64,000 nucleotides of DNA from Gnetum montanum. Lineage: Eukaryota; Streptophyta; Gnetopsida; Gnetales; Gnetaceae. The stretch lies in contig MNCI01015910.1 in assembly GCA_015680685.1 (NCBI GenBank), positions 1,717,299-1,781,298 of the forward strand, read 5' to 3'. This document shows positions 57,492 to 64,000 of the stretch, piece by piece. Position numbers and translations under genes: made by a program. The notes beneath the pieces are model-generated. The model did not search any database and was not told the DNA's origin. It was given only the letters and a program-made list of their open reading frames with translations. Position 1 is the stretch's first letter. Each line of letters begins with the position of its first letter.

Positions 57492-60400
57492 TCATGGGGT
57501 GTCTTCGTTTGCATTACCTTCGCCGCTTGCTTCCGCTTCATCTGCTTATGCATCATTCGCCCCTGCATTGCCTTCTGCTGGTTCTTCATTCTCTCCTTTC
57601 ACGGGTCTCGCACCCTCATCTAAAGTCTGCATCACAAGAATTAAGTAGTCAGCTAGGGCAACAATCGTAACAAATGCAAGCTATAACATAGCATGAGCAT
57701 CTACCCATTAAAGCGACTAACCTGAGAGGAGCTTGCGTCGGTCTCAAGGGGTATTTGGTCTAGACCAAGCTTGAGGTGACGACAAATCTCCTCTATCGTA
57801 ATGTCCATCAAACGCCTATAGCTAGGTTCAGCATTCACAGCAACAGCTTTCTCCCTTTCCACGGTCATCTATTTTAGAGGTTCTGGGGAAAGGGAGGCGG
57901 TTGTGGTCTCTCCTGTAGGAAGATCCACCTTCAAGTCAGGAGATTTCGTTAGCTTCACTTGCTTTTTGAACTTAGTGTAGGCCTCAAAAGCACCAATGGC
58001 ATTCACATATGTTTCATACATGAATGCCTTCATAGCAGCGTCTTTGTAGAGTCTTCGATGGGTGTCATTCTCTAGCTTGTATGCATGTTTGTGATTTCTC
58101 TGGGTTTGCCCCCATTCAAAGACTTTGGCGTTGATATCTTTTATATCCTGACACTTCTGGGTTAGCAAGTCCATCTGCATTTGCTGTTTGACTATCTCGC
58201 TGGTGGATTCAACGTTCTGGTGAACGACAGTCCAAAACTTGGTGTAGTCATCTACAACCCTCTTACAATCGACAACGTTAGGGTTACGGTTGATGAGAAA
58301 GTTGACCCTCGACCTAAGGTCTACCACCTTGACGGCTAGGTCGACCTCTCCCTGCTTAGCCCTATGGGCCTATTTCCACAGGTCCTCATTGACACGCCTA
58401 CCTTCCCACATAGAGCGTGTTGAGTGCAAGATGCACTTGTAATTCTCGTCAAACGTGCAATGAGACACCTGGGTCACATCAGGTGAGAGTGTAGGCATGG
58501 TGTCAATTCTCATGGGTCGAGTCGGGTCCCATTTGAGCTGAGAGGTTGCGTCAACACGAGGAACGAAGCAATCGCGTTAGCATAGCAAAACCAAGAAACT
58601 CAAAAGTTTTTAGCAAAACAACATAGGAGCATTTAATACTGCCACTTACCCGTGTCAGGGTTCACCTGCTGAAGGTGTCTGATCATGTCGACAACAAGCC
58701 CGTGCACGAACATAAACTTGTTAGGGATCTCGGCCCACGACTCCGCACGAATTGAAGGAGGTCCCGCAGCGTTAGCAGTAACACCTGTTACATGATTAAG
58801 CATGTCAGCAACGACCAAAATGGACTATGATAAGGCAGACGTCTCACCAACTCACCAGTGCCTGACTGCGGTCTTTCTTCTTGTGGATGCAACATGATCG
58901 TAGTAGCCTTGATGGAGGGCCCTGCCAAATCCATACAGGTCCCTTCCTCATGCACTGGTGTCTTTCCTTTCAGGAGACCAGTGTTTTTTTTATTCAAGGG
59001 ACACGCCTCTTCGTCGGTAGGAGGAGGCTCCCTAATGACCAGGGCCCTTGCCCTAGAGACAGGAGCTCCCTTATTCCTGACTGGGGCCCTTTCCTCTGAG
59101 ACTGGGGCCTCCATGTCTTTATTTGTCGCCCCTGTCCTAAGGGCCGACACTTCCTCATTGCCTTCTTTTTCATCTTCTTCTTCCTCTGCTAAGCAAAAAA
59201 GGCATGCTTGCGTCGATTCAAAACAAGTTGGTTCAAAATAGATGCTATGCTATGCTGCACTGCCTAGCGTAGCATAGCGTAGCAAACTATAGTAAAGTAA
59301 GCATTACACAAAAACTCTTACTAATGGAGGGTTGCGTCCTTTGTAGCTTGAGCCACAGTCTTCGTCCCTCCTCTTCATGAAGGGTTTCCCTAGTTGGGGG
59401 AGGTCTCTTCCTTCGTAACTCCTTGGGCACGGTCTTAGCTATGAGACGTTCACCTCATGTCACGTTGCCGGTTATTATAGGGGGCGTCTCTCCTACGCTG
59501 TCTTGGCCACGAACGCTGTGAACTGCCAAATTTTTAGTCGAGCAAGGAGTCCGGGGTCCCTCATTCTAACCAGCTCTGGCTTGTTGCTACTTCGCCGTAT
59601 TTGAAGTAGATATTTGCCCCTTGCCTCTCGGCAGTTACCACCGTCACCTCATGAGGTTTCTTTGCCCCTGCAACAACTTTCACAAAATGCACTTAGCATA
59701 ACACTGCAGAGAATGCAAAGATTACGAAAACACTTGAGCATGCAGCACCTACCTTTTGACCCATCAGGTCTATATGGTAACGGGAACAACGAGAGTTCAA
59801 TCAAAACCTTTTCAACTGTGACTTGTTTGAAGGTTCTTTCCACTCCTTATCTAGCCAACCCTTCTCCCTACACTGATTGTAGAGAATGCAGAGCGTGCGT
59901 AGATAGGTACGGTCTTCTCCCTCGCATTGACCAATCACACTCGCCTGCAAGTTCTTGGCAGAAGCAAACTCCCGTAAGGCTAGCGACACTGTAGCTAGCA
60001 GACCCAGTTGGTCGTGAACCTCGTCATCATCAATGTAAAACCTAGTGACAAACATACACTGTTAAGCCTTCAGTCGGTATGGCCAGCGTTGCACAACAAA
60101 GCAAAGCAAAGATGCAAAGCTCACTCGCCAGCACAATAGACAGTCCCCTGTGGGTTTTGAAAGTACGTCGCCATGTCACGTGCAAGAAACAATGTGTTGT
60201 ACTGGTGATAGCAGTTGAATTCCGACATGTCCCAGATCCAGGCTAAATGCCTCAACCCTGTTGAGTGTTGGCTGGATCCTTCTCCTTGCCTGCTCATGAT
60301 TGCCTCGTTGGTAAAATATCTCAGGATGCCCCAATTTGTCCCTGGCAACATGGCTTCTATTATGCTAGATGCCTCCTTCTCCTTTAAGGAAGACCAAAAA

Positions 60401-61195
60401 ATCACACTAAAGTGGTTGAGAAGGAATTGCAAAAAGTCTTGTGCCCCTTTTTTGAACCAAACCGCTTGATCTCCCAAACGTATCTGGGGAGGGGGAGCGT
60501 TGGCAACAGGTCTGCTCACATGGCACAAGACCTCGCTAATGTCCAAAACGATTAGTTAGGACCTTGGTCCTGCTCTACACAATGCAATCAGAAAATATTA
60601 GCATCACACTTAAACGCAATACATGCGCAACATAGCAATGTTTAGCAGTCCATACATATAGCATAGCATAACCCTCTGCCCGCACGTAGCGTAACAAGAG
60701 AGTGAAAGCCTAGCGTAGCAGCAAAACAACTGATGACATAGTCTAAAAAAACAGGTGTTACATTGCCACATCACATCATGGCCTAGCCTCGTTAAGGGTT
60801 TTACTTTGCCGCATGCTAAGGTCAAGCAACTTAAACTGCTCTAGCCCCTGCGGTTGTAACAACCACGGCGGTGGCGGTTTCGACGGCCTTGCATGCAATC
60901 ACGATGCAATGTTTATACATCTTCCACGGTCGAAACAACGACCGCAATAGTGTAAAGGCCAAAATGATGCAACCACAGAAAACACAGATAGCCAAGAATG
61001 GACGTAAACAAATAGGACGCAAAACAAGAGCAAGGAATGATAGAAAGCACAACACAAAAAAGGCAAAGAGGACAAAGTAACTTACTAGGTCAACGGTGTG
61101 CTCTTGCATGTTGGAACGCGTGCTTGTGGTGCATGCCTCAGGGTCTTCTTCACCTCGTCAACCTTTGCAAGCACCAAATGGGTCTTAGGAGCCAT
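57492..61195 (-). pseudogene. Antisense multi-exon gene inside element E, with FCP1/NIF-like HAD phosphatase domain
   Basis: Proposed exons on the minus strand: 61195-61086 (MAPKTHLVLAKVDEVKKTLR start; donor GTAAGT), about 60574-60125, 60041-59753, 59667-59322, 59188-58856, 58784-58666 (or -58650), 58537-57722 and 57626-57492. Most junctions have consensus GT/AG, and phases agree for exons 2-3, 5-6, 6-7 and 7-8. Exon 2 gives LIVLDISEVLCHVSR (HAD motif I, second Asp replaced by Ser), FLLNHFSVIFWSS (motif II) and IWDMSEF; exons 2-3 give QYNTLFLARDMATYFQNP (motif IV, DD changed to RD) and FYIDDDEVHDQLGLL, in the order of FCP1-homology domains. The C-terminal exons are charged, coiled-coil-like and acidic at the end. 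A stop before motif I, two TAGs in exon 7, a frameshift in exon 3 and several stops in exon 4 make it a pseudogene. Catalysis is doubtful. Origin (captured host gene or old element gene) is unknown. Confidence 0.6.
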
Positions 61196-61342
61196 TGCCC
61201 TGCTTACAAATTTATGTCCTTCGCTGAAGAAATTCGCCTTGCTAATCGATCAACACAATTGCTTCGCGCTCCGAAATCACCTTGTGCTCTAATGAGGGTT
61301 CTGTGCTCTTATGATAAAAATGGCAAAATTGCAAGGGTATAA

Positions 61343-61356
61343 CCCTTATTTATGGC
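61343..61356 (-). promoter_or_regulatory. TATA-like box upstream of the antisense gene
   Basis: GCCATAAATAAGGG on the minus strand, about 150 bp before the antisense ATG at 61195, similar in form to the LTR TATA. Suggests the antisense gene had its own promoter inside the element. Confidence 0.45.
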
Positions 61357-61519
61357 CAAAAGACGAGGGAAACTTGCCACCCTCTCTCTCTTTGATTAAT
61401 GCGGAGCATGCCGTGTAGCATAGCATGCTCGCCACGACATCATAACACTATTAGCATTAAAGCCTTGACATGCTTCAAGCCAACTACTTACCTTTCTGAA
61501 AATAAAAAATAATATTTGT

Positions 61520-61975
61520 TTTCGATTAAGGGTTCAAAAAGACCTTAAACTAGTAATCCTAGTGTAGTTGTACCCCTCAGGGTCCGAAAAGATCCTAAAT
61601 TGGTAGTTTCAACCCGTTACGTTCGCGGTCTGCAATGACATTAAACTAACAACACCACATGCTTACATCAGTGGTTATCTCATCTTCTCCCACATAGGAA
61701 ATATCACATTTCTTGGCGGTTTCATGTTTCCTTTTTTGCATTGGCGATCTGATACTTCTCATGCTCGCAATTTCCTGTTTTGCATAGTACTATCTTACTT
61801 GTTAAGGTTTTGACCTAACAGTTCGAAATGACATTAAACTAGCAGTTTGGCATTTGCATAGCAATAGTTACACAGCTTCACACTTTACATTAGCAATTTT
61901 ATTCCTTTAGTAATTCTACACTTTTGTGCCTTGGTGGTCCGCCACGACCTTAAACTAGCAAACTTTCAATCTTTA
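61520..61975 (+). repeat. Right array of the 25-bp motif flanking the antisense gene
   Basis: Copies such as GGTCCGAAAAGATCCTAAAT, GTTCGAAATGACATTAAACT and GGTCCGCCACGACCTTAAAC (each followed by AGCA-like sequence) near 61530, 61580, 61632, 61820 and 61947. Same orientation and consensus as the left array but more diverged and more widely spaced. Confidence 0.7.
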
Positions 61976-62089
61976 CATTGCCACACTTAGTAAGTTGCAT
62001 CTTGGCGTTGCTTTGCAAATTTTCGTTTCACACAATTTGTGACATCCCTTAACCAAGCTTTCATTTTATAATGGTAGGTCAAGCGAGAG

Positions 62090-63235
62090 ATGGGAATCCA
62101 TCGTGACCTTTCCACGCGTTTGACATTAGTAGGGCCACAGGGCAAGCTCACGAGACAGTTGAACCCCGACATGATCGATTGGGGGTCAACTACGACTAGC
62201 ACTATAGCAGCCTTAGAAGCATCCCCAGATTGGCCTAGGCACCTGGTCCAAGCCCTAGACTTAGAGGCCGGGGATGTAACCGAGGATCCTCTTGTTGAGA
62301 CACTTGTGACCACGTCAAAGGAGGAGGCGAAAACGTTAAGACTTAGCTTTCTCCTAGACACACAAACACATAAAAGTGTAGTTAAAATTCTGCACGACAA
62401 CATCGATGTCTTCGCATGGTCATACAACGACATGCCAGGTCTAGATCCACGATTAATTTAGCACAACATCGTCCTAAACCCACATGTGAAGGCAGTCAAG
62501 CAAAAAGCTCGCAAAGTTAAGCTGGAAATTGCACTAGCTATGAGGGATGAAATCACCAAGCTATACCAAGCAGGTTTCATCCACGTGGTCGACTATTCAG
62601 AATGGGTGTCCAACGTCGTTATAGTTTTGAAGAAAATGGGAGGGATATAGATCTGTATAGATTTCTGAGACTAGAACAAGGCAACGATCAAAGATAACTT
62701 CCCACTCCCGAGTGTTGATCAGCTCATCGACACCATGGTCGGCCATGCTATGCTATTCTTCATGGATGATTTCTCTAGATACAACCAAATCCGCATTAAC
62801 CTAGAGCACCAATTGTCAAGAACCTTCATGACTCCATGGGGGACCTTCTACTATACCATGATGCCATTTGGGCTCAAGAATGCTGGAGCAACCTACCAGC
62901 GAGCCATGACTTACATTTTCAGTGACTACATCCTAAAAAATATTAAACGACTACGTAGATGATATAGCGGTTAAGTCCAAGGAGGCAGCTGATCACTCAC
63001 GCGATCTGGGGGTAGTCCTCAAATGTTGCCAAATGCACGACCTACACCTCAATCCTAAGAAGTGCATCTTCAGGGTAAAAACAGGACGCATGTTAGGGTT
63101 CATAGTATCAGAGGCTGGAATACGGGTGGACCCCGACAAAGTCAAGGCCATCGTTAACCTAGTGCCTCCCACAAACCTTAAGAAGTTACGTGGTTTACAA
63201 GATAGAGTGCAATTTATTTGAAGGTTTATAGTTAG
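62090..63235 (+). pseudogene. Reverse transcriptase of element E
   Basis: 62090-62460 is an open N-terminal part ending ILHDNIDVFAWSYNDMPGLD, the Tat-type entry to RT. It continues through QKARKVKLEI, AGFIHVVDYSEWVSNVV, IKDNFPLPSVDQLIDT, FFMDDFSRYNQIRI and GTFYYTMMPFGLKNAGATYQ. The catalytic box YVDDIAVKS is intact at 62952-62978, after a one-base frameshift. LNPKKCIFRVKTGRMLGFIV follows. Four stops between 62455 and 62690. It would make element cDNA. Confidence 0.85.
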
Positions 63236-63239
63236 GTTG

Positions 63240-63575
63240 ACTTCAAGTGGACAACCTAGTGTTAACAAGCCTTCGACGACCTGAAGAAGGAGCTCTTGCA
63301 CCTCCCAATGGTGCACTCGCCACAAAGGGGCAAGCCTTTCTTCATATACCTTACCACCTCCGACACTTCTAAGATACCAGTGTATTACTTGAGCCATGCA
63401 CTAATAGCACACAAGGTGAAATACAACGAAGTGGAGAGGAACTACCTAGCCCTAGTGTTCGCACTAAAGAAGTGGCGGCATTACCTGTTTCGTAGAATGA
63501 CCAACATCATTTGCAAAAGCAATATACTCTGGGCCATCACCAGTAACCTATACGAAAGTAGCAAGATAGCCTAAT
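63240..63575 (+). pseudogene. RNase H of element E
   Basis: AFDDLKKELLHLPMVHSP leads into FFIYLTTSDTSKIPVYYLSH, VKYNEVERNYLALVFALKKW and RHYL: the usual gypsy RNase H attached to RT. Catalytic spacing looks disturbed and the domain is short at its end. Confidence 0.75.
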
Positions 63576-63622
63576 GGAAGGCGATAAACACGGAGTTCAA
63601 CCTATGCTACGTAAGTCAATCT

Positions 63623-64000
63623 TTGACAAAGGGTCAAGCCATAGCGACCCAACTTACGGGCTCGCTAGTCGATGACTGTGCTACAATAGACCCCGAGTTC
63701 TTAGACGAATATGTTAGCAATGTCACCATCATCCCATCACATTTCGAGGCTACCTTACATTTCGATGGCACCTCAACCGTGCGAGGAGGTAGCGCTGCTG
63801 CCACGATCACATTCCCCTTTGGGGAAATGCACCCATCTGCTTATTGTTTTGCGTTCCCTTGCACCAACAACATGGCAAAATACGAGGGGCTACTTAGAGG
63901 CCTCTTAACTGCCCAAGTGTTGCGCATACAACACATGGCAATTTGGGGAGATTCATAACTAGTCATGAATCAAATCACTGAAGTCTATGCCTGCAAGGCT
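63623..64000 (+). pseudogene. Second (archaeal-type) RNase H of element E, cut by window end
   Basis: ATLHFDGTSTVRGGSAAATI opens the domain (catalytic Asp), NNMAKYEGLLRGLLTAQVLR carries the conserved Glu, and IWGDS contains the next Asp. A TAA follows where the family has Gln (GDSQLVxNQ), probably CAA to TAA, and the reading continues LVMNQITEVYACKA. This extra RNase H is the marker of the Tat lineage. Confidence 0.82.

Larger units (their letters stand above)
50590..64000 (+). mobile_element. Element E: Tat-lineage Ty3/gypsy retrotransposon carrying an antisense gene (right end outside window)
   Basis: Order: LTR/promoter region with TATA at 51528, leader with tandem repeats, gag (53150-55509), protease (about 56290-56740), 5-kb insert with an antisense gene (57070-61980), RT (about 62340-63230), RNase H (63290-63575) and a second RNase H-like domain (63740 onward). 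Gag-PR-RT-RH-aRH with two RNase H domains is the hallmark of the Tat lineage (Ogre, Grande, Retand). The region is richer in GC than the rest of the window. Left limit and LTR end are not proven because the 3' LTR is outside. Confidence 0.8.

Noticed and set aside
58858-59241. 127-codon plus-strand frame inside the E insert
   Set aside because: It is the complement of antisense exon 5, whose minus-strand reading has matching splice sites and phases.
60831-61109. Hydrophobic 92-codon minus-strand frame as a membrane protein
   Set aside because: It lies in intron 1 of the antisense gene immediately after a GTAAGT donor and shows no independent start context.
1-64000. CRISPR arrays, bacterial operons, or riboswitches
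   Set aside because: The repeats are LTRs and minisatellites without regular spacers, and the gene structure is eukaryotic with introns.

Overview
The window is nuclear DNA from a land plant with a repeat-rich genome. The evidence is a 13-exon Rab GDI gene, a two-exon family-1 glycosyltransferase gene, Athila-, Tat- and Copia-type LTR retrotransposons with plant tRNA-Asp or initiator-tRNA-Met primer sites, and plant RTE/L1 LINE fragments. The age and decay of the elements and the genome style suggest a gymnosperm such as a conifer, but that is only inference.

Layout. 1-4427: 3' part of an Athila-like element (A) that has gag and protease but no polymerase. 4428-5401 and 15379-15787: old host sequence, including a probable reverse-strand Copia remnant. 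5407-15373: a complete but decayed Athila-like element (D; 5-bp duplication CTCAT). 15793-30618: a second element of the same autonomous group (C; duplication GCTAC), split by nested element B (21561-28433; duplication ACACC). B, like A, is a gag-protease element lacking RT, RNase H and integrase. B contains a 276-bp segment between two single Ns that is reversed relative to the element, probably an assembly error. 30950-31470: LINE remnant.

31949-40785 is a small gene island: a UDP-glycosyltransferase gene and, tail to its head, a Rab GDP-dissociation inhibitor gene, both on the minus strand and both intact at coding level. Two minisatellites lie upstream of the glycosyltransferase. 41000-47564: AT-rich intergenic DNA with RTE and L1 LINE pieces, SINE-like pol III boxes and a stranded Athila RT fragment. 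47565-about 50500: 5' part of a Copia element (F) with an LTR, primer site and gag.

About 50590 to the right edge is a Tat-lineage Ty3/gypsy element (E): promoter/LTR region, a leader minisatellite, gag, protease, RT, RNase H and a second RNase H. Between protease and RT sits about 5 kb that does not belong to a standard element. It holds a decayed antisense gene with about eight exons and consensus splice sites. Part of its product resembles the FCP1/NLI-interacting-factor HAD phosphatase domain. It has a TATA-like box of its own, and both sides carry arrays of the same 25-bp motif. This is the most unusual structure in the window.

Other points: A and B share a pol deletion junction, so they look like a family mobilised in trans. 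All four Athila-like elements repeat the polypurine-tract motif internally. Their U3 is extremely short, with palindromes packed against the TATA box. Both integrase copies have lost the catalytic glutamate at the same codon. Premature stops are often explained by C-to-T change of CAG/CAA codons.
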